From assembly GCA_018857735.1 (NCBI GenBank), contig JABMCL010001253.1, positions 217,501-281,500 on the forward strand: a stretch of 64,000 bases of DNA, written 5' to 3'. Position numbers and translations under genes: made by a program. The stretch's first letter is position 1. Each line of letters starts with the position of its first letter. This stretch comes from Alviniconcha marisindica (lineage: Eukaryota; Mollusca; Gastropoda; Provannidae). Below are positions 32,763-44,965 of the stretch, in pieces. A model generated the notes under the pieces. The model searched no databases. It was given only the letters and a program-made list of their open reading frames with translations, and was not told the DNA's origin.

Positions 32763-35700
32763 CTGTAAGCACAAGAGAAAAGGCCAGTGAAAGATGTGTG
32801 CTGTACTCTTACATGGTTCATCCGCACTAATAAAACGCAAAAGTAACTGGTTAATGTAATCGGTTTTAATATTATTATTAAACAATTTAACTGCAGTGAA
32901 AACATCACCATCCCTTTCATCTTCTATAATGCCCAGCCCCACCCCCACCCTTAAAGTTTTAAGAGCACAGGTCTGTTTCATGAATAAAAGATGGTCTTCA
33001 TCCTACAACTGACAACAGACTAATATTTTGACAGGGTCTGCTGTTTTGGACAGTGTTGCTCCCAATACATTTTATGAAAACAGTAAACTAAAATGCACAG
33101 TATTCCCATTCATAAGAGGAGCACTCAGTGGACTCACAATCAAGAGGCTGGGAGGAGGGGGGGGGGGAGATATAACAATAACAGTCAAGGTCTCAACAAA
33201 GTAGTATGACTGTAAAGCTAAACAAAAGTTGCCAGGTGAAGTTTTAAAGCATGCAAAAACAAAACAAACAAAAAAGCCCAACACTAAGGGATTTGGATGT
33301 TTTCTTCTCAGCAGGAAAAACATCATCATGCGAAGTTCTAAACATTTCACTTAAACAGTCTCCAAGAAAAGGCCAACATTAACAGTTTTGCAAATAAAAA
33401 AGTTGGTTATCTCCCTTCACAACACGCCAATGTCAGTTTTGTTGCAAAACTGAAACAGGACTGAGTGTGCCTTTAATTATGGATACATAACATTTTATCA
33501 GCCATACAAATTATGATCTGATAAAAATGCCAACATTAATCCTTTGCTGTGGCTGGACAGCCTAACAGGTACTGTTCATTACACAACCATCCACTGTCCA
33601 TGCAAGTTCAAAAGCAATAGCAACCTAGAGCAGTCATGGTAGTTTCACTGTGCTGAACCTGGCTGGCCATGGTTCTGTTCAGGCTCATCAGACTTTCCGT
33701 GATGTCACCTGCCATCTTGGCTAAGGTCTCTTTATTGCCGCGAGCCCTGAACACAGACAAAAAAATCAATACATGTACTGTCTACGTAAAAAACTCAATG
33801 GAAATGCAAGTCTTTGATAATTTTATCATGTACATAATTATCTGTATGAATCAGTGCCTGAATTGTTTGAAATGCCATTTTGTAAGTCTGATGTCAGTGT
33901 CATAAAATCAAACTAACAATGTCCTGTGTTTGGACACAGTTGAAGCTTATCCACTCCTGCAAAAACAAAAACAAAATTTGGAATTGGCAGAATCAATTAC
34001 GCAACACTTAATCTTATTGTTTTCTAGAATTTGGTTTTGTTTCTGGGTCTGTCAGGGTCATCAACATTCCAGCAAACTGATCATAATAATGTTTCCATCA
34101 ACTATCTGCAGTAAACATCCAACACAACTGCCAAGCATTTTGCTGATGTATCCATTCACATAAATATCCAACACTTTCATCAGAGGATCAAAAAACAGCA
34201 ATCCAAAAAAATATATATATAAAAATTACAAAACTGATTAACAGCTGAAACCAAATAGTCAGCCAGACAAAATCCTTCAGAAGACACAAGCAGACTTACC
34301 TGTGCCTGACCTGAGCTCCTCCAGATAACAGTTGTTCCTTAGCTTTCTTGTCTATGGCCAGCTGAGTAGACAGGTTGGCTTGTCGCAGGCAGCTTAGTGT
34401 TCTAGGAACCACAACACACATACACACACACAATGTCAAGTAACATACTGACCTACCTAAAGTAATAAACACTGACAAAAAGAACAATCTCCAAACGTGT
34501 CATAAATGAAAATTACTAAAAAATAAAGGACAGTTGTCAGTATTTACAGCTATATGGAATCTACAAGGAGAAGCTGAATTGCAAACATACAAAAAGAAGA
34601 AAATAATGGCGTTGGTTGTAATAATTTTACTACATCATATAAACAATTTCTACAAGCACTAATAGTGCTTACACCTATAATACTATCACAGTATCGGGGG
34701 GGGGGGGGGACAGCTCAGTCAGTAGATTGTTGGGACTGAAAAGCCAGTGCAATACTGATACTGGTTCGACTCCCTCAAGTGGCAAGGGACTTTTCTCACA
34801 GAGTCAACTTTCAGTGCAGACTCTTTTATGGTGTCTGTGCAGCCCCCCCCCCCCCCATCAACATCTGTGTGCACATCAAAAAACCCAAGTGCTGGCAGTG
34901 TATGGACAAACAAAAATACTTCACACGCTGGTAGGAATAGGGAACATTGCTCTTGCAGTAGCTGTAGCATTCCTATGAAAAAACCAACAACATGCATACT
35001 TGTAGCATGGTATTAAGCTTACCCAGACAGATTTTGTTTGAGAGTCTTGACATTCGTCAGTATCGCTTCTTTGTCCGTGTCCGTGTCCTGCTCATGGGCC
35101 AAACGTGCCAGGTCCTGGGAATTTTCTCACTTTTTAAATTTTATCAAAAATATCATATCCACTACATTACAGTTATAAATTATATGGAATATGCACCACT
35201 GACATATGGACATTAGTATACACATAAGTTGAAATGTCTCTATACTTACAATACGTAAGGACCAATACATACAGACAAAAATAAGAACAAATATTTGAAC
35301 GCTTATAGTCATTACAATAATAAAATATGAAGTTATGAACAGAAATATCTGCAAGACACAAAAAAACATCTGTTATTATATTAATCCATTGGCAGACATG
35401 CGTAAGATTATTCATATACTTATGCATTTATTGCTTTATCCTCATGTGTTCATTTCTTCATACTTCTTTGAATATATTTCATAAAGTTTTAAACTGCACT
35501 GAATGACTGATTACTGACTCACATCAATTTTTCCTCGCAGTTTGTTGACCTTCTCTCTAGCCTGACTGCTGAAGTCCTCCAGAATTTCAGCTGTGTCTGC
35601 ATGTTCTCTGATATCCTGCACAATCAGAATAACAAACTGGTCATAACAAACTGTTAAACTTAAAGAAAACAAGAACAGCAAACTCAGCTGACCAAAAATG

Positions 35701-36896
35701 ATTTACATCAAAACAGGAAAATATAACTTTTAGTTTTATGCAGGTTTGCGACTATTCTGTGACCTTGAACATTAATAGTAATACTTAACTATTAAGAAGA
35801 CAGATGAAATGTCAGGAGGAAGTTTTTGTTAAATACAGTTTTGTGGACTGTGGACACATATTGATCACTTTTTTTCTTTTCTTTTTGTCATGGGTATAAT
35901 TTAACAAATAGCACAACTTCTTTTTAGATTAGCCCCCTACCACTGTACCAGCATGTCATTGTCAGAATTTGTTTCTGTTTTCTTTTTTCCTTTTATTTAG
36001 TAATAGACAGTATACTCAAGATCCACTGGCAGACCAATTTCACCATTTTCAGGGGCTGCTGAAGGTGGTGAGACAATACAATTCAACACACAGATCATGG
36101 TCAACTTTATTTTTTCATTCAGCTCTGGCCACAGCCAAGCACCGGTAGTCCACCATTGCTGCACACCCCCAACCTGTCACACCAATGCCAGATTTCTGGA
36201 TATCAAGCGACATTTCCAACAGAAACAGAAGAGATGTGGAGACTCACTGTCCTCAAGATAATGGTGCAAGGGAGGTGGACTGGGTTGTTTGTTTTGGGGT
36301 TTTGTAGTGCAGCAAAAGTTTACATCATGCTCATTTATAATATCCTAAAAAATAAACACCTCTCCTATCATGATTCATCCTGCTATGTGTGTATTTCAGT
36401 AAGTTTCACCAACTGAAAGATATAGCCTAGATCGAATTGCAGTCCTCTCATCATTTGTGTATTAACTATTAATAGTATTATCTGTAACTATTATCACTAT
36501 ATCAGTGTGTTCGCCTTTGCTTGAAGAAGGGTGTTACCCTGAATTGCGCCCATTTTGTACTCATTAAAAATAAATAAATAAAGCGTTCAATAAATTCAAC
36601 TTTTGCGTTTTCAGGTATATGCATTTTCATGGGCGATTTAATGGAAGGGACCACAGCATATGCGCATATTATATTTTTCATTGGACCAAGACCCCACGAG
36701 ATCATGGGAGCCCGGCCCAGTATCTCGAAGAAAAGCATGTAGATGTGGAACAATATGCCCCCTTCTTGATTATTTTTGGAATCTGCTCTTTTGTGCGTGC
36801 CAATATTAGTCGCACCTGAATAAGAGCTTTAGCCTCAAGATCAAGTTTGATGATGTCTTGAAGACACAACCTGACGTGGATGTCTTCCGCTGCCAT
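32569..36896 (-). CDS. BNIP1: BNIP1/Sec20 SNARE, complete gene model
   Basis: BNIP1 (Sec20) is an ER-anchored Q-SNARE of the syntaxin-18 complex, acting in Golgi-to-ER retrograde fusion and in ER/mitochondrial apoptosis control. Six coding exons on the minus strand (36896-36816, 35615-35523, 35114-35023, 34401-34300, 33746-33625, 32762-32569) join in phase to 227 residues; human BNIP1 has 228. The N-terminus MAAEDIHVRLCLQDIIKLDL matches the family start. The SNARE-like helix includes KETLAKMAGDITESLMSLNR, and the C-terminus has RREVTDKLLIFLAL, a membrane anchor at about 203-220 and a short KKRIWPS tail. The ATG at 36896 has A at -3 and G at +4. No break is seen. A possible 3' polyadenylation signal on the minus strand lies near 31950. 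Confidence 0.95.
33625..33746 (-). CDS. BNIP1: BNIP1 exon 5: SNARE helix
   Basis: The minus-strand acceptor is at 33747-33748, the donor (GTTGCT) at 33624. It encodes RGNKETLAKMAGDITESLM then SLNRTMASQVQHSETTMTAL, aligned with the Sec20 domain of the family. It enters in phase 2 and leaves in phase 1. Confidence 0.93.
34300..34401 (-). CDS. BNIP1: BNIP1 exon 4
   Basis: The minus-strand acceptor is at 34402-34403, the donor (GTAAGT) at 34299. The product TLSCLRQANLSTQLAIDKKA and LLSGGAQVRHR aligns with the BH3-like KANLTCKxAIDN region of vertebrate BNIP1. Phase 2 in and out. Confidence 0.92.
34690..34890 (+). mobile_element. tRNA-derived SINE in BNIP1 intron 3
   Basis: After a G homopolymer, an A-box-like CAGCTCAGTCAGTAGA and a B-box GGTTCGACTCC (matching the GGTTCGANTCC consensus) define the tRNA head at about 34710-34775. 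The body includes AAGGGACTTTTCTC and AGTGCAGACTC, also found in the minus-strand element at 47,640. It is inserted antisense to BNIP1. Confidence 0.65.
35023..35114 (-). CDS. BNIP1: BNIP1 exon 3
   Basis: The minus-strand acceptor is at 35115-35116, the donor (GTAAGC) at 35022. It encodes DLARLAHEQDTDTDKEAIL then TNVKTLKQNLSG, matching the EQLAKEQD region of the family. Phase 0 in, phase 2 out. Confidence 0.9.
35523..35615 (-). CDS. BNIP1: BNIP1 exon 2
   Basis: The minus-strand acceptor is at 35616-35617, the donor (GTGAGT) at 35522. It is 31 codons in phase 0: DIREHADTAEILEDFSSQA then REKVNKLRGKID. This fits the N-terminal helical domain after the ALIQ of exon 1. Confidence 0.9.
36816..36896 (-). 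CDS. BNIP1: BNIP1 exon 1 with start codon
   Basis: It has 27 codons from ATG (36894-36896) to a GTGCGA donor at 36815. MAAEDIHVRLCLQDII and KLDLEAKALIQ match the start of vertebrate BNIP1 closely. An intron of about 1.2 kb separates it from exon 2. Confidence 0.95.
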
Positions 36897-37220
36897 ACTG
36901 CCATCAGTCAATCGCAAGTCTTTTACGACATTAAATTATGTATCGCTCATCATCAATAGGAAAGATATACTGTAATTAATTGTGATCTTGCTTCTGCTGG
37001 ACACGACAAAAAGTAATACTCAGTACTATTCGCGTAAAGTATTGCATGACGTAAAATACACACACTCGTTTCCAGCTGTTGCTACCTGTCATGGCGGCGG
37101 AAGCCACGTAGTTGCCAAATTGTGTCTGCTAAAGTCGGTCTCTTCACCCAAAAGACGACTTGCGCACAATGCAGAAACGTCAGAAATACTGAGAACATCA
37201 GAATTAGTGTGATGCTTTTA
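36897..37220. promoter_or_regulatory. BNIP1 upstream region, possibly a bidirectional promoter
   Basis: CpG dinucleotides are more frequent here than in the surroundings (GGCGGCGG at 37093-37100, several CG around 37130-37180). An ATGGCGGCGG on the plus strand at 37091 overlaps a YY1-type core. There is no TATA box. The start of the plus-strand ENTPD gene could lie here, but that is inference. Confidence 0.35.
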
Positions 37221-38765
37221 TCTGCATGAAAATGGGAAGGTCTGTACATGAACCTAGCTCTGAATACGTATTCTCACCGGCGTCACCTTGCGTTTTACTT
37301 TTAGTATATTTACAACTCAAGATGACTTCGGACTGTTCTGTTGTGTTTGATGAGTTAAGCAGCAAAAGAAAAAAAGAAGATAATAATTATAATAATGAGG
37401 TGGGAGGGAGAGAGAAGGAAATGGCAATATCCACTTTTAGCACCGTTTTTCATTGTCTGAACAGCCCTTTCTGCTTCACCGTTTCCTTGAGGATGATAGG
37501 GACTACTGGTGTCTGGTAAGATGAGTTAAACAGTAGTCTTGGGAGAATTTCAGGAATTCTCAAGAGCTGAACTGTGGACCATTGTCAACTTACAAGCATT
37601 CCACTTGGCTGACCTGACGTTGATTCCGTCATTCTCATGAAGAACTACACTTGTACACTTTTACAGTCTCTTCTTCTGTGGTTGAGGATTTCTTTCTTTC
37701 ATAGTAGGCCCCCCTTTTGACTTCTGACACCATATAACATCAGTTAGCAGACTGGACAAATTTGTAGCCGTGACGGTTTACTGGCTCAGTTGGTAACCTA
37801 GTTACATAGTTCACATCAAATTAACAACTTGCGAGACTATCGCAAGAGAGGTTACTCTACATGTGTGTGTGTGTGCGTAAGCTGGTAGGGGCAACAGAAT
37901 GCAGAAGTCTTTGGATGGAAAAACAGTACACGCGCGCAGGAGGCTTCAGGGTAGAAATGACAAACTATGGAATGTTGCCATATTACTTACTGAGAAAGAG
38001 CGAAAGTTAATATATGGTTGCAGATCAATGGGGTAGGGAGGAAGGGCTCATGCAGAGTTCAAGCCTGGGTGGTATGAGAGCAAAATCCTGGCACGATGTC
38101 ATCCAGCAGGAATCAGCTGGCTGGAATAGCAACCCAGTAAATTATGTGGGTTGCACAGAACATGACTTTTCACAGGTGGCACATCTAAAACTACCTCCTA
38201 ATCCAGGAGCTACTTCTCTTCTTCCTAAAGTCCAATGACGGATTGGGGTTGGAGCCTCCTTTATTTTGGTCCTAATCAAATCATGTTTGCTGCTTAACTG
38301 ATAATACTTACAGTGAGTGTCATCTGCTTGTGAAAAATCCAAATGCCAATATTGTGCACAGAGTGTTTTACGTCAGCCTCTGAAATGCATACATTTTGCG
38401 AATTCACTCAAGAATTTTTGTTTTCAATAATGATACAACATTCCAGAGACAAGAATGACACAATTTTGCGCTTTCCCATGACTCTTACCAAACAAAATAT
38501 TATATACTTGCATCAACCCAATGGTGAACCAACAGACAAACCAAAGGCAAAAAAATCCTCCAGTATTGAGCCTGTGTATGGGATTGACATGCCGATTCAT
38601 GCTGCATAAAATGATAATATTTAATAATAAATGCATTTTTTTTTTTACCAGAGTCCCTTTATGATACATGTATGAGACTCAAAGCACTATATTTGTTGCA
38701 CTGAAAACAACAATATCAACAAAAGAAGCTGGGGGCAGAAGGGTTATAGCCTAAATATTGGTAAA

Positions 38766-38770
<5 letters not shown>

Positions 38771-38852
<82 letters not shown>
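38771..38852. repeat. CT microsatellite, about 80 bp
   Basis: Uninterrupted CT dinucleotides. Downstream lie ACAG repeats and a dispersed block (38930-39000) that is also found near 42020-42095. Confidence 0.95.
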
Positions 38853-38857
<5 letters not shown>

Positions 38858-39476
38858 AGAGCTAGAGTTCTCTCTCTCAGACAGAGCGACAGACAGACAG
38901 ACAGTGAGGTTTTCGAGTGATTGCCATTGCAGTGACTGGTCATTTGAGACCTACTTCATACCCCCATATATAACTCTGCCCAGTCCTTCTGACTACTTGT
39001 GAGAGTCCCTTTTTTTCATCTCCCCCCCCCCCCCCCCCCACCCCCACACACACACACCTTACTGTTCTTTATAAGACAAGCATTGACTGCTTCTGTTTTA
39101 TTTTCCAGTACTAGTCATATGAATTGATCAAATGTTCTACTGCCTTATTTGCTGATTGTATGCTTATAATGTGTAACTGAGTGATGTGTGCATCTGGTGC
39201 TGTGAGCATGCTGTTTTGTGTGGACATTTTCATGCATAACGTTTCACTCACTCATTCATGCCTATGTATATATACGTATAAAATTATGCCTGTAAATTTA
39301 CTCATTAGTAGCTTAGCAAGGACTAGTTGTTAGTCAGTTAGACAGGTTTTTGACTGAACCTAAACTACAATCCTTGTAAAATAAAGTTTTCGAGTTCAAG
39401 TTCTCTCTTTCTCTCTCACACACGTGTGCACGCACACACGCGCGTGCACACACACACACACACACACACACGCAAA

Positions 39477-39726
39477 CTCACTTTCCAGCTATCTCCCTCC
39501 CACTTCCTACAAGCATGCAAATATTGACAGCCTGTTAGTGTTACTATAAGAAAAGAAGAAAATGTGTATGTATAACACAAAAGATTTCAGGCTGTGCGCA
39601 CACACGCACCCTCACTTTCCAGCTATCTCCCTCCCTCTTCCTACAAGCATGCAAACATTGACAGCCTGCTACTATAAGAAAAGAAAAGAAAATGTGTATG
39701 TACAACACGAAAGATTTCAGGCTGTT
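39477..39726. repeat. Tandem duplication of about 127 bp
   Basis: CTCACTTTCCAGCTATCTCC at about 39478 and again at about 39612 starts two parallel copies, each ending GATTTCAGGCTGT. They differ by a few substitutions and a short deletion in the second. Confidence 0.85.
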
Positions 39727-40955
39727 ATCAGAGACCGTTAGACCGGCATTTGCTGGTTTTTACCAGTAAATGTTTCCCTAGTACCAGTGTAAAATAAAGT
39801 TGCTGGTGCCGGCTGAAACTGAGCGCTTTGTGTCACTTGCTGGAGATACTCAGTACACTGGGTCCAGAAGCAATTGGAAGCTCTGGCTAAACAAGATCGC
39901 TTCTGGTGTTGATCAGCAAGCAAAACCATGAATGCTCAGTCACGCCAGATGCCCTAAGTGTCACATGCTAGAAGTGCCACACACCCCCAACCCCCCATGC
40001 CATCCTCAAACGGACAGGTCCCAAAGTATGAGTGCTGACAACAAGATAGCTACTGGACTGTTTCATTTCTGTTTGGATAAAGCAGCTGTGTTGAACGATT
40101 TTCCCCGCTCTGCTTTCATTCTAGATTGAACTGCGTCAAAATGGTTTAGTGAAGCATACATTTTTCTTTTCTTTTCCGCCCACCCCAACCATATCGTGTG
40201 TATCATCATCCGCTTCAAACAAAGAAACCATTGAAACAGCTGAGAAAATCTTCATAAACACCAGCTATTAAGGGACAGAAGAGAAAGGAGCCCTACAACG
40301 ATGCTTGGATGACAGATGTTTTTGTGGCACAGGCATGAAAACAACACTGACATTGGAAAGTCTGGCATCTCAGCATTACATTCATTTTGCAGACCATGTT
40401 GTGCCAGGGTGGAGACTGGAATGGGGAACAGAAAATTTATTTTAAAAAGCGGGAAAAGTGGGTTATATTCAAGGAGGCAGTGAAAATTGCTCAGGACATT
40501 TTAAACACCATTTTGGTTCACAAATATCATTAAAATCAATAATACAGGTTCATATCTAGCAAATGAAGCCGGAATTGGCAACAAAAGTGAGTTTGATTAC
40601 AGTCTGTAAAGGTGAGTCATTAGTACACGGTTGATTGTTTTGCCGACATCAGCGCTGAGGAACCTGAACGTCGTTACTCGGAAACTAGATCTAGATCAAA
40701 CATCAGTGGTACATACACATACTGAAAGAAACAAATGTGATAAAACCTACAGGTGCATTGTAATATTAGCTAATTAGGCCTAGGTAATGTTGACTGTACC
40801 ATCTGACTGGGGGTTGGTACCGATTTTTAATTTTATTGCCGGTACCGATAGTCTCAACAGTCTAACAGAGATTCTGGATATGTAAGCCAAGCTGAGGGAA
40901 GGAGAGGTAGAACATTATGCCTTATGCTGCTAAGTCTCTCCCTCTGTCTCTGAGA

Positions 40956-40956
<1 letters not shown>

Positions 40957-41032
<76 letters not shown>
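40957..41032. repeat. CT microsatellite, about 75 bp
   Basis: An uninterrupted CT tract; it precedes a retroposon-like segment that ends in an AATAAAG signal at about 41144. Confidence 0.95.
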
Positions 41033-41033
<1 letters not shown>

Positions 41034-41162
41034 ACAATTGTAACAGTGTTGTTACTATTGTTGTCTGTGTAGCCTATTGGATGTAGATTAGCAGGGACAG
41101 ATTGTAAGAATAGACAACTGCCTAAAATCCTAATCCTTGTGTAATAAAGTTCTGAGTTCTGA

Positions 41163-41163
<1 letters not shown>

Positions 41164-41252
<89 letters not shown>
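41164..41252. repeat. CT microsatellite, about 85 bp
   Basis: A CT tract directly following AATAAAGTTCTGAGTTCTGA. The same tail type (AATAAAGTTTTCGAGTTC) precedes CT-rich sequence near 39380-39415. Confidence 0.95.
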
Positions 41253-44200
41253 CATGATTGATCAAGTGTCTTAACACAATCTTTCAGGTATAACCATAGA
41301 TGGTAACTTCACTGGAACTCACATGCTGATAATGTATGCAAACAGTCTTGAAACGAGTCTTCCTTCTGTCAAAACTAAGGTATATTGTAGACATTGACAC
41401 CAGGAAACTGTTCTTTAATGCCCACATGAAACCTCACATTGATTTATGATTATGCATCAGTTGTGTGGGGTGTCTTGTAGTGATGTTCTCAAAAAAGAGA
41501 TTAAATTCTCTGCAAAGAAGAGCAAAGTTAATCTTTCCAGATCTATACAACTCCAATTGTCAATACTGACCAGATTTTTTTTTTAAAGAGACAAGGGTAA
41601 TGAGCCAACACAAACAACTGGAATACAAGGGTTTGTTCATGTACATGGTCCTTAACAGTGAGGCCCAGAGTGTATAATATATATATATATATCTAACCTG
41701 TACACACACCCTCCCTGATGCTATTCCAACTTTAGGAACTGTCAGATTAGTTTGCCTAGGCCAGGCCAAGGACAGACATTTATATATATAGATATATTCA
41801 AAACAAGTTAGTATAGCCTTCTCTGGTGCCTTTCTATGGAACAACCTACCTCTGACAGATCTTTTCACTCGCTTGGTTCCTTCAAGTGAAAACTTCATGT
41901 GCATCTTGAGGCAGTTACATAGGATGGATTGTGACAGAAAACTGCAAGGGGAAGACAGACAGACAGACAGACAGAAGGAAAGAGAGAGAGAAAGATGGAG
42001 CAGTTTTCAAATGACTGGCATGGCCATTGCAGTGATTGGTCATTTGAGACCTAGTTTCCACACCCATTCAGTTCCGCCCAGTCCTTACTTTTTGACTGCT
42101 TGTGTGTGTTACGTAGCAAACTCATTTAACCATGATGATAGTTTTTATAATGTAACCATCATAAATATTTGGATATAATATACTATTAAAAACTGACTCT
42201 TGACCAAGTTGATGTGAAGAAGTTTGTGTTTTCAGGATGGGCCTTCATAAGGAAGTTGTGTAAGTGAACTTATTACACACATATGATAAAATTGTTTTTC
42301 CAAGAAAAAGAAGAAGAAAAATGGGGGGGGGGGGGGGGGGGGGGGGAGTCTCCTTCAATACTAATTTGACATTAAAATTAATTTAAAACAAATAGACCTG
42401 GCATTTTCAGCCAACATACAAAGGTCATGTTTACTGAAATTTGAATGAAGCTGTTCTCTAGCTGCAATTATATTTAATGTTAAGGATGTTAGTAGCATTT
42501 GATTTAGACATCAAAATGGGTATGTATAAGTTTTGTAACTCACTAACAGTTACCACTTTTACAAACTGGTATACATGTCTCAAGCTTGGGTTTGTGGTGA
42601 TATATATATGTAATGTATTATATAAATAAATCTCCTTATTCACTTCTTCATTAACAGCTTTTAACCACAGGAGTGGTTACACCAACAAGTAAGTTGTCTC
42701 ATCATCAGACATAGCCTGCAGTAAAGTTCACCTCAATAATCTTATTTTGGTTGAGGCTTAAAGTTAAATAAAGCTGAGCATAACAAACTGTTGGTTACTG
42801 GTTACATTAAATCTGTTATGAACAACTTTGAGATTAATCTGGGAGCCCACCTTTTCTCAAGACAACATGTTCCAAGACTGACACTGTGACAGTTTATAAA
42901 TTAATATTATCCATGTGACTGACTCTGGACTGGTAATTTACCACCTGCTAACAGACCACATGTCCTGGTTTCCAGGATGGTTGTTCATAACAGGTTTTGC
43001 CCATGTGGCAGAGAATGGAGTCTGTGGCACATTGTTACTGCTGCTGTTCTTTTGCTGTTGTTGTTGTTGCTGTTCTTGTCTCTTTTCTCCACTCGTTTAC
43101 TTCTTTTTACAAGGGTTATCATTTGTTTTAAATCAAAACGTTCTCACTGTCATGCGTGCCATGTAATGATCAGTATGCTGTCAGCTAATCATCTGTGTCA
43201 AAACTTGAGTTAGGGCTGGAGTTTTCTTGGAGTCTATTTCAGTGAGGTCATTTCTAGTTTGCAAGATGACACTGTGTGTTGACTTCTTCCTGACCATAAC
43301 CTGTGGCAGCATCAGATGGGTAAAACTAAAACTGAAAGTTTTTTGTTTTTGTTTTGTTTTTGTTTTGCTCTTATTCAGTCAGGATAATTAGAACTGTGCA
43401 TGGTTACACAAGACCTCATAAATAATATATATATATAACTTGCCTTTCATCCTGAGGTAACACCTTGTGGTTGACATGACGGCAAGATCCAGTTCCAAAG
43501 TCACTAACTGGACATTACTTCAAAAAAATCAAAGTCACAACAATATTGTTCTTCTGTGGAGTGTCCAACTTCAGCATTTTGAAGACTGACACTTGGGGGT
43601 GGGCGGGGAGGAGGGGGGGGAGAGGAGGCTGATTAAAAATAAAATAAAAGATACCTGGGATGGGAAGGATACCTGAAGGTCTTGGCCATGGCAGTCTACA
43701 TTGATGGGAGGGCTAATAGTGGGGACTTAAGGCTACTAGTACTACAGTACTAGCACTACTACTAGCTGTAATCCACAAATAATTTACATTTGTTTTAAAT
43801 GTGAGTCTTTTGAGTTTGAAGCATTTGATCCATTTATTTTGCTGTTGCTTATCTGGTTTGGATTTCTTTTCCTGCTTAAAACAGTTCACACAAACATAGC
43901 ATTGCAGCCAAAGCATACTGATACAGTTCTATTTCGATCCCACTGTAACAGACAAGGTGAAAGGGAGTGTGTGTGTGTGTGTGTGGTGGGGATGGTGGTG
44001 AAAGAGCATGTTATTATGTATCAGCATATTGACTTTGTAATAGTTTACTAATGGTGGTAGACAAATGCTGCTTTTTTACGCCAGTGTCCTGTGACATGTT
44101 TTAATTGTGTGTATGTAAATATGTAAAGTTTCTTGTTTTTATTGCATGTAGACATACCATACACAACGTCATGTGTGTATGTAATAGCAATGTATGTAAT

Positions 44201-44439
44201 ACTTATAGCAATAAAATTACAATGTCTTTATCATTATTACAGTTCATAATTTACAAACAAAACATTACTAAAACTGCATTCACACAAAAAGTTTTTTGTT
44301 TTTTGTTTTGTTTGTTTGTTGTTGTTTGTTGTTTTAATCAAGGTAAATCCACACAAAAAGGATTATCATTATGGGCAGTTTGCAAGGCTATACTGAGGTT
44401 TTTTGGCTAAAAAAACAGGGGGGGGGGGGGGGGATTAAA

Positions 44440-44490
44440 GTAATTGTATATTTGTAGGGACAATAAAGATTCTGACTCTGATTCAGGTCT
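44440..44490 (+). repeat. LINE 3'-tail-like fragment (ATTCTG-type)
   Basis: GACAATAAAGATTCTGACTC followed by TGATTC is the form of the 3' end of CR1-like LINEs with simple heptamer or hexamer tails. Only the tail is present, and the assignment rests on this motif alone. Confidence 0.4.
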
Positions 44491-44624
44491 CTTTTTGTTT
44501 GTTTTCTTCTTCTTCTTCTCCCCCCCCCCCCCCCCCCCCCCCCTTTTTTTTTTTTGTATCAGGGGGAGGGGGGGTCTGTTTTTGATGTCTCTTTTTCTCA
44601 AATTAGTTCAAACATTCTTTCTAG

Positions 44625-44965
44625 GATTCACTGCTGCCCCTGTCTGCAACTGAAAGGAGACAAGACCAAGAGGCTGACTTTGCTGGTCCTTCTGGCTGTC
44701 ATCACCATGTCTTTCCTGACACTGCTCATCTCAGGTCTTCTGAGCATCACCATCTTCAGGTCTGAGTCCAGCGCTGTCGAGAGGTTTGGCATCGACGCTT
44801 ACCCTAGCAGCCTGCACTACGGCATTGTCATTGACTGCGGCAGCAGCGGAAGCCGAGTGTACGTGTACTACTGGCCGCCCCACTCTGGCAACCCGCATGA
44901 CTTGCTCAACATTCAGCAGCTCATGGACTCGGAGGGAAAACCAGTGATGAAGAAAGTGTCTCCTG
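44625..44965 (+). CDS. ENTPD4: ENTPD exon: N-terminal anchor and ACR1
   Basis: Acceptor CTAG ends at 44624; donor GTGAGA is at 44966, leaving phase 1. Cysteine- and lysine-rich residues (IHCCPCLQLKGDKTKR) precede a hydrophobic anchor, then HYGIVIDCGSSGSRVYVYYW and the NPHDLLNIQQL segment typical of ENTPD4/7. Confidence 0.94.

Larger units (their letters stand above)
37221..44624. other. Repeat-rich region between BNIP1 and the recognised ENTPD exons
   Basis: No coding exon is recognised with confidence. The region holds three CT microsatellites, several dispersed repeats (listed separately), G/C runs near 42324, 43610 and 44420, and AT-rich sequence. If the ENTPD first exon is at 37091, this is its first intron. 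Confidence 0.4.

Noticed and set aside
34710..34780. Functional tRNA gene
   Set aside because: The B box is good, but the stems do not pair, and the downstream sequence matches another SINE-like element in the window.
44407..44653. Short frames with Pro/Gly/Lys runs
   Set aside because: They are translations of G and C homopolymers next to the ENTPD exon.
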